From an uncultured Anaerofilum sp. (GTDB lineage: Bacteria > Bacillota > Clostridia > Oscillospirales > Ruminococcaceae), in the NCBI GenBank assembly GCA_944385935.1, contig CALWZC010000001.1, positions 150,021-214,020 on the forward strand: a stretch of DNA of 64,000 bases, written 5' to 3'. Shown here one piece after another: positions 51,392 to 61,041 of this stretch (the first letter of the stretch is position 1; every line of letters starts with the position of its first letter). The translations under genes and the position numbers were made by a program. The notes under the pieces are model-generated. The model did not search any database and was not told where the DNA came from. It saw nothing but the letters and a program-made list of their open reading frames with translations.

Positions 51392-53200
51392 ATGAACGCA
51401 AAAGAAACCCCAAAATATAGTGTTTTCCAAAATGTTAGCTGGATGGTGAAAATTGCTTGGAAAAACGGCAAACGTGTCTTGGTGTTTTGTGCTCTGACTG
51501 CGATTTTGGAAGTGCTGTTTCAATTGGTTCAGTTGTATATTGCTCCACAGGTACTGGCACGAGTTGAGCAGAAAGCTCCTTTATGGGAACTTCTAACCAC
51601 TATTGGAGTGTTTACGGCGGCACTTTTTATCGTGTGTGGTTTCAGTGAGTATGTAAAGCAGAACACACTATTTCCACGAGTGGATGTGCGTACTGCTATT
51701 ATTGCAAAAATCGCAAGAAAAAGTAATGTAACGTCATATCCAAATACGTTGGATGTGAATTTTGTTAAGTTGCGTGAAAAAGTGCACGTAGTTTGCGAAG
51801 GCAACAGTCAAGCAACGGAGCATATCTGGCAGACAATCACCATGCTGCTCAAAAATATTGGCGGGTTAATTGTCTATTTGGCAATTCTTTCCCGGATAGA
51901 CGCTTTCCTTTTGCTTATTGTTATTGTTACTTGTCTTGCAGGATTTTTCGTTTCCCGATATACCAACAACTGGCGATCTGCTCGCAGGGATGAAGAAGAA
52001 ACCTATTTCCAAAAGAAGTATTATCTGCGAAACAAGTCCGAATCCGTGGAACTGGCAAAGGACATCCGCATTTTTGGGTTACAGAATTGGCTGAATGAGC
52101 TGCTGGATCAGATTCATAATTGTTATTTGGACTTTATGCTGCGATTCGAGCGTGTTGAGGTTCTTGCGGATATTACAGAAGCGGTACTCACCATGGCTCG
52201 TAATGGCATTGCTTATGTGTATCTCATCAATATAGCTCTGAATGAAGGACTTGGTGTATCGGAATTTCTTCTTTATTTTACAGCTGTCACTACCTTTACT
52301 ACTTGGGTCATGGGTATTTTGCAGGAGATGAGTACACTTCATAAGGAAAGCCTGGATATTTCCAGTGTTCGTGAGTTTTTGGAATATCCGGAACCTTTCA
52401 AATTTGACAAGGGCGAGAAGATTCCAGCAGCAGACAGCTATGAGCTGAAGCTTGAATATGTATCTTACCGTTATCCAGGCGCAGAAACCGATACGATTGA
52501 TGGTTTAAACTTAACAGTGCATTCCGGAGAAAAGCTGGCAATTGTAGGTCTCAATGGTGTAGGTAAGACCACTTTGGTCAAACTGCTCTGTGGATTGTTA
52601 GACCCGACAGAGGGTCGTGTTCTGTTAAATGGAAAAGACGTCCGGGACTTCAACCGCAGAAGCTACTACGATCTGTTCAGTGCCGTGTTCCAAGAGTTCT
52701 CCGTATTGGATGTCACGATAGCTGAAGAAATCGCTCAAACCGTTGACGGTATCGACTATGACAAAATTGCGGATTGTGTGGAAAAGGCGGGTTTGACAGC
52801 CACAATCGAGAAGTTACCCAAAGGTTTACAGACTCATGTGGGACGAGAGGTGCATCTGGATGGCGTTTTGTTCTCCGGTGGTCAGACACAGCGTCTGATG
52901 CTGGCAAGAGCACTCTATAAGGATGGACCGATCCTCCTTTTGGACGAACCGACAGCGGCTCTTGATCCCATTGCGGAAAACGATATTTATATGAAATACA
53001 ACGAGATGACACAGGGCAAAACATCCATATTTATCTCTCACCGTTTGGCATCAACCCGTTTCTGTGATCGAATCATCTTTATTGCCGACGGCTGCATAAA
53101 AGAAGAAGGTACACACGAAAGTTTGCTTGCCTTAAACGGCGAATATGCAAACCTATTTGAAGTACAAAGCCGCTACTACCAAGAAGGAAAGGAGTTCTGA
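51392..53200 (+). CDS. ABC exporter half-transporter (permease-ATPase), first of pair
   Basis: Fused membrane and ATPase exporter, 602 residues: about six membrane helices in 1-330, then an ATPase with Walker A GLNGVGKTT, signature FSGGQTQ, Walker B LLLDEPTAALD and H-loop ISHRLAS. All catalytic residues look intact. GAGGTGAAG precedes the ATG. It forms a likely heterodimer with the next gene (2-nt gap). Cargo is unknown; no precursor peptide, protease domain or modification enzyme is adjacent. Confidence 0.9.
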   Translation: MNAKETPKYSVFQNVSWMVKIAWKNGKRVLVFCALTAILEVLFQLVQLYIAPQVLARVEQKAPLWELLTTIGVFTAALFIVCGFSEYVKQNTLFPRVDVRTAIIAKIARKSNVTSYPNTLDVNFVKLREKVHVVCEGNSQATEHIWQTITMLLKNIGGLIVYLAILSRIDAFLLLIVIVTCLAGFFVSRYTNNWRSARRDEEETYFQKKYYLRNKSESVELAKDIRIFGLQNWLNELLDQIHNCYLDFMLRFERVEVLADITEAVLTMARNGIAYVYLINIALNEGLGVSEFLLYFTAVTTFTTWVMGILQEMSTLHKESLDISSVREFLEYPEPFKFDKGEKIPAADSYELKLEYVSYRYPGAETDTIDGLNLTVHSGEKLAIVGLNGVGKTTLVKLLCGLLDPTEGRVLLNGKDVRDFNRRSYYDLFSAVFQEFSVLDVTIAEEIAQTVDGIDYDKIADCVEKAGLTATIEKLPKGLQTHVGREVHLDGVLFSGGQTQRLMLARALYKDGPILLLDEPTAALDPIAENDIYMKYNEMTQGKTSIFISHRLASTRFCDRIIFIADGCIKEEGTHESLLALNGEYANLFEVQSRYYQEGKEF

Positions 53201-53202
53201 GT

Positions 53203-55065
53203 ATGAAAGAAAACATAACCATACTTCATGCAATTTCTTCACATCTGCGTGGCATCAAAGAGATCCACAAGGTATCTCCTAAGTTCTTTCCACTTTTGAC
53301 AGGATATTGCTTCTTCGGTGCTGTTTTCCCTTATATCACAGTATTCTTTTCTGCTCAAGTCCTAAAAGAGCTTGCAACATTGCGAAGGAGTGACTTTCTT
53401 TGGAGGTGGGTGATTGCAGGCGTTGTATGTGTGGGCATTGTATCGATTTTAAAAGCAATCCTTTCCAGGCGATATAATACGCTGCTGAGTGATTTGTGGG
53501 GACGAAAAGAAATTCTGTTTATTCACAAGATGTTTTCTCTCGATTTTTCGGAGCTGGACAAACAAGAAAACCACGATCTACGGGCACAGATCCGGCAAAA
53601 TGAAAACTGGTCGGGTTGGGGGCTAATGCATATTCAAGAAGTTTATATTTATTTTATTACTGGTGTAATTGGCATAGTGAGTGGTATTGCATTGACGGTC
53701 ACATTGTTCTTGTCTCCTGTGCCGAATGATGCAGGTTGGCTTACGGCATTAAACAATCCGCTGTTTATAATATTTTTTGCAGTGCTTATGATCGGTGTCA
53801 GCATAATTGCCGGTAAACTCAGCGCAAGTGTCACAAAGTGCTGGAGTGAGCACGGAGAAGAAGCTACCTTTGCAAATCGTTTGTTTGGGCATTTTGGATT
53901 TATCGGAATGGACAAAGAGCGCAGTGTAGACATCCGCATGAATAACCAGCAAAACCTTGTTCGTGCATATTGGAGAACCAATTCCGCTTTTGGGGTGAAT
54001 AGTCCTGTCAGCAAAGATCTCCAAGGAAAGAAGGGATTCTATGCCAGCTTGGGTGTGTGCATCACTACCCTCATCACCGGCTCTATCTATGTGTTCGCTT
54101 GTCTTAAAGCATGGGGTGGCGCATTTGATGTGGGAAGCATTACCCAGTATGTCGGTGCTGCCACAGCTATGGTTTCTAATGTGTTTTCTTTGACCAGCCT
54201 GTTTGGAACTTTGGAGACAAATACCGGTTACCTTGATAAGACTTTTGCATTTCTTGATATTCCAAACGCCATGTACCAAGGAAGTCTTACTACGGAAAAA
54301 AGAGCTGACCGCAGATATGAGGTGGAGTTCAAAGATGTATCCTTCCAGTATCCTGGCAGCAACATTTGGGCACTTCGTCATGTAAATATGAAGTTCAAGG
54401 TCGGCAAGCGGCTTGCCATCGTTGGCGAGAACGGTAGCGGCAAGACTACCTTCATCAAACTGCTATGTCGACTGTACGATCCACAGGAAGGACAAATCCT
54501 TCTCAATGGCATTGACATCCGCAAGTACCGTTACGACGATTACAAGAATATCTTCTCTATTGTGTTCCAAGACTTTCAACTTATCAGCCAGCCTTTGGGA
54601 AACAATGTTGCGGGAAGCATGAATTATGATCGGGAGCGAGCACGAAAAGCACTGATTGATGCAGGCTTTGGCGAACGGCTCACCACTATGGAAAAGGACT
54701 TGGATACTGCTCTCTACAAGGCAATATCCGAAGACGGCGTTGAGATTTCCGGTGGTGAAGCACAGAAGATTGCCATTGCCCGAGCCCTTTATAAGGATGC
54801 CCCGTTCATCATCTTGGATGAACCTACCGCTGCTCTTGATCCCATTGCGGAAGCAGAAATCTACTCTAAGTTCAACGATATTGCCGGTGACAAGACGGCC
54901 ATCTATATTAGTCACCGCTTGTCGAGCTGTAAATTCTGTGACGAAATCGCCGTGTTCCACAAGGGTGCGATTATTCAGCAAGGCACACACGCTGAGCTTG
55001 TAGCCGACGAAAACGGCAAATATTATGAGCTTTGGAATGCGCAGGCACAATATTACACCGAATAA
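53203..55065 (+). CDS. ABC exporter half-transporter (permease-ATPase), second of pair
   Basis: The protein has 620 residues of similar build: membrane domain in 1-340, ATPase with Walker A GENGSGKTT, signature ISGGEAQ, Walker B IILDEPTAALD and H-loop ISHRLSS. AAAGGAG overlaps the end of the previous gene. Both partners keep the catalytic Glu, so neither ATP site is obviously degenerate. Together with the LytTR regulator and kinase it forms a four-gene module ending at a strong terminator. Confidence 0.9.
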   Translation: MKENITILHAISSHLRGIKEIHKVSPKFFPLLTGYCFFGAVFPYITVFFSAQVLKELATLRRSDFLWRWVIAGVVCVGIVSILKAILSRRYNTLLSDLWGRKEILFIHKMFSLDFSELDKQENHDLRAQIRQNENWSGWGLMHIQEVYIYFITGVIGIVSGIALTVTLFLSPVPNDAGWLTALNNPLFIIFFAVLMIGVSIIAGKLSASVTKCWSEHGEEATFANRLFGHFGFIGMDKERSVDIRMNNQQNLVRAYWRTNSAFGVNSPVSKDLQGKKGFYASLGVCITTLITGSIYVFACLKAWGGAFDVGSITQYVGAATAMVSNVFSLTSLFGTLETNTGYLDKTFAFLDIPNAMYQGSLTTEKRADRRYEVEFKDVSFQYPGSNIWALRHVNMKFKVGKRLAIVGENGSGKTTFIKLLCRLYDPQEGQILLNGIDIRKYRYDDYKNIFSIVFQDFQLISQPLGNNVAGSMNYDRERARKALIDAGFGERLTTMEKDLDTALYKAISEDGVEISGGEAQKIAIARALYKDAPFIILDEPTAALDPIAEAEIYSKFNDIAGDKTAIYISHRLSSCKFCDEIAVFHKGAIIQQGTHAELVADENGKYYELWNAQAQYYTE

Positions 55066-55071
55066 TTACAA

Positions 55072-55116
55072 AGATGCCCTTGTCCAACAGATTTGTATCA
55101 TTGGACAGGGGCATCT
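55072..55116 (+). terminator. Terminator of the ABC exporter operon
   Basis: AGATGCCCTTGTCCAA pairs with TTGGACAGGGGCATCT, 16 bp with one G-U, followed by a T-rich stretch. Confidence 0.8.
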
Positions 55117-55128
55117 GGTTCGTTTTCT

Positions 55129-55376
55129 TTAGTTTTCAAATGGTTTACAGATTGTGACAGATTTCAAGTGGTTCTCTGGGTCGCCGTTGAAGATTAAATC
55201 CGCATAGGCTGCCCGATCATTGTAAATCAGCCAGTCCAGCTCTGACCGCTGATATATTGTCTGCAACCTCATTTTCCTAGACGGTGCAGTCAATGAAAAT
55301 TATGCTGCCATCAGCAAATTTCAGTTCTACACAGGCAGTGTCGATGTTAAATTCACAGGAAACCATATTTTCCATG
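55129..55376 (-). pseudogene. Broken DUF6061-like gene
   Basis: Read on the minus strand, MENMVSCEFNIDTACVELKF with ADGSIIFIDCTV, then a stop, then after a frameshift QRSELDWLIYNDRAAYADLI and FNGDPENHLKSV. The pieces line up as one small protein of the DUF6061 kind found on gut Firmicutes elements. One nonsense codon and one frameshift break it. GGAGGACA precedes the ATG, so decay is recent. The family assignment is from memory of its pattern. Confidence 0.55.
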
Positions 55377-55558
55377 GTATTGTCCTCCGATATATGTGTT
55401 TTGGAAAGAAAGAACTTCCGGCAAATTCCTGTTAGGAATCAGACGGGAGTTTCGTATGCGCCTGAAACCCGTCAGCTAACAGTTGATAAGTGAATTGGTT
55501 CCTTATTACTGTTAAGCCAACGAGCGGTGAGCTTTGCTTTATTATATTTTGGTTGCCT

Positions 55559-55758
55559 TTACTCTTTGTACTTTTCACAGATTTCGATAAATCTGCGCTT
55601 TTCCTCTTTTTGCAATGCTCTTAACTCAGGTGTATCAATAATCCCCCTACTTGGTAGAGTGTGTGTGCGCTTATATTCTTGTACAATGGCCTCTCTTCGC
55701 TCAAACATTTCTTGACCAAGCGTGAGAAGCTCTTGCTTTTTTTCTCATTTCCAATCAT
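55559..55758 (-). pseudogene. Broken small uncharacterised gene
   Basis: The start MIGNEKK lies in one frame; the rest (KQELLTLGQEMFERREAIVQ then EYKRTHTLPSRGIIDTPELR and ALQKEEKRRFIEICEKYKE) lies in another, separated by a one-base shift in an A7 run. A helical, charged protein of about 65 residues is implied. Family not recognised. Confidence 0.45.
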
Positions 55759-56214
55759 AACTGCCACCTTCATATTGTGTTATTTCCAAAACTCTTTTAC
55801 AGATTTTAGCTATAAGAAATGTTGCCGAAGTTCCTTGTAATCTGAATAATCAGGTCTACAAATTACTATCTAATATGAACTTTAATTTGGGTTCAACCTT
55901 TCCACGTGCATTTTCCTATTGCTCTCAAGTAAATTAGTCTCTAGTCGTTCAAACTGGTAGCAATATTTATATAGTTAGTCCATAGCTTCCATTAACGCAT
56001 AGTCATCCCTAAAAGAAGTTTGGCATATTAAAATATTTGTACTAAAAGAGAACTGTGTACTATTAGGAGGGATGAGTATGAATGTTATATAACTATCTTT
56101 TTAGTTCATTCCAATTTACACAGATTTTTAGTGCAAAGGGTCTCGCCATCATAATAGCGGAGAACAGCAAGTCATGCTTTTTATCTCTTGCGTTGTTTAA
56201 AAAGGTTGAATATT
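55759..56214. other. AT-rich intergenic stretch
   Basis: No gene, repeat or RNA recognised. The open frame beginning at 56082 on the plus strand has no ribosome site and runs into the AbrB-like remnant on the other strand. Confidence 0.5.
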
Positions 56215-56380
56215 CTCTGGTACTCGCTCTAAGAATGATGATTCAACATTCCCCGTCAAATTGTAAAGATTCTACAGTTATTTTCCGTAATGCCCAGTTG
56301 CTTGACCCATAGAGGGGGTAACACTACTAGGACTTTTACCTGTCTTTCCTCCGATATCTCTACTATTGTATCACTTCGTT
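56215..56380 (-). pseudogene. Remnant of an AbrB/MazE-like DNA-binding protein
   Basis: The minus strand reads VEISEERQVKVLVVLPPLWV, KQLGITENN, then after a shift QFDGEC, a stop, IIILRAST. LPPxWVKxLGITExN with a later FDGExIII matches the swapped-hairpin AbrB/MazE pattern. No proper start is seen, and a stop and frameshift are present. It may be the antitoxin-like relic of a toxin pair. Confidence 0.45.
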
Positions 56381-56574
56381 AAAATATTATATCCATTGGA
56401 CACCAATAAATCAATATTTTAGAATATGTGAGTTCTGCAATAGAATGATATTTTTCGTTCTAAAAAACAACATCAATTTTCTTGTTTACCAATTGTATGA
56501 ATTCTTGCTGGTATGCCCAGTCTTTGATATACTGATACTAATTGATACTTTTTTATATCAGAGGTGTTGTTATA

Positions 56575-57744
56575 ATGGATGCCGGTTTATTTACAAGTAT
56601 GTTATCCGATAAAAATATTCTTAATTTGAAAAAACTAAGTTACAAATACCCACAAGCTGATATGGGGGAATTTATCACATTGCTATCAAATGGATTTTAT
56701 AAAACCCTACCTCTAAAGGATTTTCATGGTATGAATTTGGTGTATATGGAGAGTACAGTTCAAGTTCATCTTTCAGCAGCAAAGGTATTGTTAACACCTC
56801 AAAATAGTAGTCAAATTTATGGCATAAAAGCAATGGAGAATGAAATTCTTTCCACCTTTGCCATTGAGCAGGTAGATACTTCCCGTGAAAGTGTTCGTAG
56901 GATTTTATCAGGCTATGCCCCCACTAACGAAACTGAAAGTCGCATTTATGGTATGAAAAAGGGGTTGGAATTTATTGCTAATCCGGAGAACAAAATCAGC
57001 GAAGAAACAATCTTTGAACTTTATCAACTTACAATAGGAGCTTTTTTACCGGAGGAAGACCGTTTGTTGTCTGGTGAAAAGTATCGGCATGACAGTGTGT
57101 ATATTGTGGGAAATCAAGTAGAGCATACAGGCTTGCCATGGCAATTGTTGCCGGAGTATATGAGTAGTCTGGTAAATTTTATCAATCAAGAGTCTGTAAT
57201 GAATGACCTATTGAAAGCCGCACTCATTCATTTCTATATTGCTTATTTACATCCATGGTTTGATGGGAACGGAAGAATGGCACGGTTGGTGCATCTATGG
57301 TATCTGGTACAGCAAAGATATTCCTCTGCACTATTTGTGCCTCTTTCAGAGTATATAGAGAAAACCCGAAGAGCTTATTATGGAGCGTATACACTCACAG
57401 AGCAAAATGCAAAGATTAGCGGTGTTATAGATGTAACGCCCTTTTTGGTGTATTTTATTGAAAATGTATACCATAAACTTGCCACAGCTTTACCCAGCAC
57501 AGCTACTACAACACATACTTTTCAAGTGGCATTGGAACAGGGGAATATAACCGAAAAAGAACATAGCTTGTGGAACTTTGTTCTTAGTGCCTATGGGAGC
57601 AATCAGTTTTCTACAAAACAACTGGAAAAAGATTTTGGCAATGCTGCCTATGCGACCATTCGAGGATTTGTGCTAAAATTTGAAAAGCTGGGTTTGTTAC
57701 AGACAACTAAATATGGAAATCGGGTAAAATATCAAATAATATAA
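56575..57744 (+). CDS. Fic family protein (1)
   Basis: Fic-domain enzyme, usually transferring AMP to a target protein; 389 residues. The catalytic motif is complete: HPWFDGNGRMAR with His226. N-terminal STFAIEQ (Ser93, Glu98) is a likely self-inhibitory helix, though the usual Gly/Asn after Glu is Gln. A winged-helix-like C-terminus (STKQLEKDFGNAAYATIRGFV) is present. AGAGGTG precedes the ATG at 56575; an in-frame ATG 33 nt earlier lacks one. Its last 105 bp and downstream DNA are duplicated at 60517. Confidence 0.88.
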   Translation: MDAGLFTSMLSDKNILNLKKLSYKYPQADMGEFITLLSNGFYKTLPLKDFHGMNLVYMESTVQVHLSAAKVLLTPQNSSQIYGIKAMENEILSTFAIEQVDTSRESVRRILSGYAPTNETESRIYGMKKGLEFIANPENKISEETIFELYQLTIGAFLPEEDRLLSGEKYRHDSVYIVGNQVEHTGLPWQLLPEYMSSLVNFINQESVMNDLLKAALIHFYIAYLHPWFDGNGRMARLVHLWYLVQQRYSSALFVPLSEYIEKTRRAYYGAYTLTEQNAKISGVIDVTPFLVYFIENVYHKLATALPSTATTTHTFQVALEQGNITEKEHSLWNFVLSAYGSNQFSTKQLEKDFGNAAYATIRGFVLKFEKLGLLQTTKYGNRVKYQII

Positions 57745-57982
57745 TAAGCAAAACCCTCAGCTGTAAAATGGCTGAGGGTCTTGTTGTGATGCAGACAAAA
57801 TATAATATGTCTGTTGGAAAGTTGAAGATTTCTTCGACAAGTTCGCCCATTTTACGATTGAAATTAGAACAATCGTAAAAAATTACGACCGAATTTGTGC
57901 GTGTATTCACACATAAATTTCTACAAAAATAAGTATATTTGTTTTAAGTCTAAATATATTGTTTTAACTTTTGAAAAGTTAA
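57640..57982 (+). repeat. 342-bp direct duplication, copy 1
   Basis: Covers the last 105 bp of the Fic 1 gene, its terminator and about 235 bp downstream. About 95% identical to 60517-60860, offset 2,877 bp. Confidence 0.92.
57753..57785 (+). terminator. Terminator of Fic gene 1
   Basis: ACCCTCAGC pairs with GCTGAGGGT, followed by CTTGTTG. An exact copy lies at 60630-60662. Confidence 0.75.
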
Positions 57983-57984
57983 AA
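57850..57984. promoter_or_regulatory. Cluster of palindromes upstream of the AlbA-like remnant
   Basis: TTTTACGATTG/CAATCGTAAAA (57850-57880), the overlapping CGTAA-AAAA-TTACG (57874-57887) and TTTTAACTTTT-G-AAAAGTTAAAA (57962-57984) lie in a row. TTTACGATTT recurs before the second AlbA-like remnant. They may be operators of the AlbA-like gene. Confidence 0.4.
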
Positions 57985-58260
57985 GGAAACGATTACGAAT
58001 ACTTTTTTAAAAACAGTCAGTGCCTTTTCGAATTACGATGGTGGAACAATTCTTTTTGGAGTAGATGATGATGGAAATGTGAAAGGTTTGCCGGATGTAA
58101 AGCAGGCGTGTTTGGATATATGCCCACTTGTCGCTGACTTATATAGAGATTTTAGAAGTAGTTACTTGGATGTGACATATAGTGTGAGAATGAGTAAAAA
58201 GGCTCAGGAATACATTTTCTTTAGTGACAATATTCAGTTACCAGATATAATAGAATTATG
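57985..58260 (+). pseudogene. AlbA_2 (Schlafen-like) domain gene fragment, fused to an unknown tail
   Basis: ETITNTFLKTVSAFSNYDGG then TILFGVDDDGNVKGLPDVKQ is the core of an AlbA_2 ATP/nucleic-acid-binding domain. It has lost its start codon and, after CLDI, switches to an unrelated sequence (CPLVADLYRDFRSSYLDVTY...) ending at a stop. Copy 2 at 61042 shows the normal continuation (DIENKINDSISLQPNY), which places the breakpoint near 58115. The tail is not recognised. Confidence 0.65.
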
Positions 58261-58542
58261 ATAATAAAACAAAGTCCGTACTGCAAGTATAATAGTTGCA
58301 ATATGGGCTTTATTCTACTTCTTCCCTTTGGTCAAATGGAGTCTGTATTTCATCACGGTTGTGTCAAGAATTTTTCGATAGGATTATACATCCTTTTTGT
58401 TTGGAAGCTTAAGAATAGCATCCATAGTTTTGAATTTGATGGCAGGTGTCCAAAAGACAAGCTTTAAATTGTTATTATAATTAAACCAGATCAAAGATCC
58501 GGAGGAGCAAAAACAAAATAATACGGACACTAAGGAGGCTTG
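58261..58542. other. Stretch without recognised features
   Basis: AT-rich. An open frame at 58258-58467 lacks a ribosome site and has no family resemblance. A run reading NQIKDPEEQKQNNTDTKEA just before 58543 may be a relic of an older gene. Confidence 0.4.
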
Positions 58543-58665
58543 TTATGCTCCCAGAAGAAATGTTAAGCGATGAAGTATTACGACAAGCAGCAGAAAAATG
58601 TATAGAGGCCATTATCGCCAGTCTGCACGGTTCGAAGAAAAGATGTAGTTTTTCATCAGGGGTAT
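58543..58665 (+). CDS. Possible 40-residue small protein
   Basis: ATG with an excellent AAGGAGG site 6 nt upstream; reads MLPEEMLSDEVLRQAAEKCI and EAIIASLHGSKKRC. Helical and acidic at the start. It could be the shortened front of a larger lost gene. Function unknown. Confidence 0.35.
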
Positions 58666-58842
58666 GAGTACAAAATGCTGCACAGTAGTGATTCAGTAGT
58701 CTATGATCCATAAATAAATTAACCGGCGGTTTGGTTATCCAAATCGCCAGTTCTATTGTTCCGATGTTTGCGAAATATTCATTGCTATTATTCCGTTAAT
58801 GGGGTATACTATTATCAAACAATAGAAAGGTGGTGACTCTCG

Positions 58843-59760
58843 ATGGAATATAAATCTGTCGCACAAATGGCGGAACAATGGGATATTTCAGATCGAAGAG
58901 TGCGTATTTTGTGCCAGCAAGGTAAAATTGATGGTGTTATCCGTAAAGGTCGTGCTTGGTTGATTCCTGCGGACGCCAAGAAACCGATTGACAGTCGAAC
59001 AACACGCTATCAGAGGAATGATAGTCCTTATTCGGAACTCTTTGCTGAAGTCGATGCACTAAAAGCAGAACTTGATAAACATCGTCCTCTCACGCAAGGG
59101 GAATTACAGCGACTACGTGAGGAATTCTTAATCGAATACACCTACAACTCCAATGCAATTGAGGGGAACACATTAACACTTCAGGAAACTGCCTTAGTTC
59201 TTGAAGGTGTCACTATTGACAAGAAACCTTTGAAAGACCATTTGGAAGCTGTTGGTCATAGAGATGCTTTCCTCTATATACAGGATCTGGTAAAGAATAA
59301 TATTCCATTTTCAGAAAGCATCATCAAACAGATTCATGCACTTGTGTTGATGGATAGACCCGAAGATCGAGGTGTATACCGCCGCATTCCAGTAAGAATC
59401 ATGGGAGCATATCATGTACCATCTGATCCAGTCCTCGTTCCGGAACAGATGGAAAATTTGGTTGCTGAGTTTGCTGCCAACAAAAAAATGCATCCTATCG
59501 AGCGTGCAGCGATATTTCATCTGAAGTTTGAGGGTATTCATCCTTTTGTGGATGGCAATGGTCGAACCGGTCGCTTGATTCTAAATCTCATGTTAATGCA
59601 GGCCGGTTACCCACCTATCAATGTGAAGTATTCAGACAGGAAACGCTATTATGAAATGTTCGACTGTTATTACAGGAATAACGATCAAAATCCTACTATT
59701 TCGCTCGTAGTAGAAAAGATAAAAGAACATTTGCTAATCTTAATAGCTGTCTTTTTATAG
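58843..59760 (+). CDS. Fic family protein with N-terminal helix-turn-helix (2)
   Basis: The protein has 305 residues. N-terminal MerR-like HTH (1-50, SVAQMAEQWDISDRRVRILC), inhibitory helix YNSNAIEGNT (Ser103, Glu107, Gly108, Asn109) and catalytic HPFVDGNGRTGR (His233) are all intact, so it should be an auto-inhibited AMP transferase that may also bind DNA. AAAGGTGG precedes the ATG. The end (KEHLLILIAVFL) looks slightly altered. A SIR2-like relic follows within 20 bp; the two were probably neighbours in one operon. Confidence 0.9.
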   Translation: MEYKSVAQMAEQWDISDRRVRILCQQGKIDGVIRKGRAWLIPADAKKPIDSRTTRYQRNDSPYSELFAEVDALKAELDKHRPLTQGELQRLREEFLIEYTYNSNAIEGNTLTLQETALVLEGVTIDKKPLKDHLEAVGHRDAFLYIQDLVKNNIPFSESIIKQIHALVLMDRPEDRGVYRRIPVRIMGAYHVPSDPVLVPEQMENLVAEFAANKKMHPIERAAIFHLKFEGIHPFVDGNGRTGRLILNLMLMQAGYPPINVKYSDRKRYYEMFDCYYRNNDQNPTISLVVEKIKEHLLILIAVFL

Positions 59761-59774
59761 AATAGGAGAACCTT

Positions 59775-60516
59775 ATGGGAATTAGATGAAGTAAAAAGAA
59801 TAATCCAAGATTTTTCCAACAAAACACCGTCACGATCATTGGATCTGGCCTTTCTATTGCAGAAGGAATTCCTGGTATGTCCGCACTTGCAACAGGACTA
59901 TTGTCACAGATTACTAAGCTATTATCAGATCCTTCTGATGTTGATATCTGGTCTAAAATCGCAACAAATCTGACCTCCGAGACTGGATTGGAACAGGTTC
60001 TTCACTATACAAAACTGACACCGACAATTGAAGAACATATCCGAAAAATCACTGCATAGTATATAGGAAAAGCTGAAGCGGATGTTCTCTGTGATATTGT
60101 CCAAAACAACAAAGAACTATGTTTTTCAAAGTATATAAACCATTTTAACATTCATAGTAACGGTCTTGTTGTAATTATGATAAATTATGATCGGCTTATT
60201 AAGTATGCTTGTGAAGTAAACGGCGTCCGTGTTGATAATCTGTTTGTAGGAAAATTTTAGGCTCGATTTGAGCCACAACAGAGTAAATATATGTTCTGTA
60301 AGAATCTCGTAAAAAGGGGCGACAAAACTGTTGTAAAATTCGCTTCTCGAGTAACTGTTTTCAAGCCTCATGGCTGTTTAAGTTGGAACATAGTTGATGA
60401 CATCCCTTTTTCGATTCCACAATCCTGTTGCGATGATGTATTGATTATTACGCTAGGTATTAACAAATACAAAGAAGGATACAACACGCCTTTCGGTACG
60501 CACAGGGCAAAAAGCT
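59775..60516 (+). pseudogene. Broken SIR2-like domain gene
   Basis: One continuous relic: LDEVKRIIQDF, frameshift near 59815, then QQNTVTIIGSGLSIAEGIPG, a stop at 60057, VVIMINYDRLIKYACEVNG, a stop at 60258, then PHGCLSWNIV and LGINKYKEGYNTPFGTH. GSGxS, the NYD motif and PHG are the marks of SIR2-like NAD-binding domains used in anti-phage systems. It has no C-terminal partner domain because it is cut at 60516, where the duplicated Fic-end block begins. Confidence 0.75.
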
Positions 60517-60860
60517 AATGCTGCCTATGCGACCATTCGAGGATTTGTGCTAAAATTTGAAAAGCTGGGTTTGTTACAGACAACTAAATATGGAAATCGG
60601 GTAAAATATCAAATAATATAATAAGCAAAACCCTCAGCTGTAAAATGGCTGAGGGTCTTGTTGTGATGCAGACAAAATATAATATGTCTGTTGGAAAGTT
60701 GAAGATTTCTTCGACAAGTTTGTCCATTTTACGATTGAAATTAGAACAATCGTAAAAAATACGACCGAATTTGTGCGTATATTCACATATAAATCCCTAC
60801 AAAAATAAGTATATTTGTTTTAAGTCTAAACATTTCGTTTTAACTTTTCAAAAGTTAAGA
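60517..60860 (+). repeat. 342-bp direct duplication, copy 2
   Basis: Second copy of 57640-57982. It carries a headless piece of the Fic 1 coding end, the terminator and the palindrome cluster, and truncates the SIR2-like gene. Confidence 0.92.
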
Positions 60861-61041
60861 TGCTATATAAAGGTTAAAAAGGGGATAGATTAGCTGTTAT
60901 CGGGATCTGTTCAACATCTAAAACGGACGAGAAATAAAAATATAATTAAAAATCAATCAAAAAATCAATTGTAAAAATTTACGATTTATTTTTTGCACAT
61001 TTATGCATATAATCGATAAAGTTGTAAAGGATGCGGTGATT

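Noticed and set aside
55284..55715. Small plus-strand open frames
   Set aside because: They are antisense to the broken minus-strand genes at 55129-55376 and 55559-55758, which explain the sequence better.
56082..56312. A 76-codon plus-strand gene
   Set aside because: No ribosome site, and it is largely antisense to the AbrB/MazE-like remnant.
60291..60518. A 75-codon separate gene
   Set aside because: It lies in the same frame as the preceding SIR2-like pieces and contains their PHG region; it is the last part of that broken gene.
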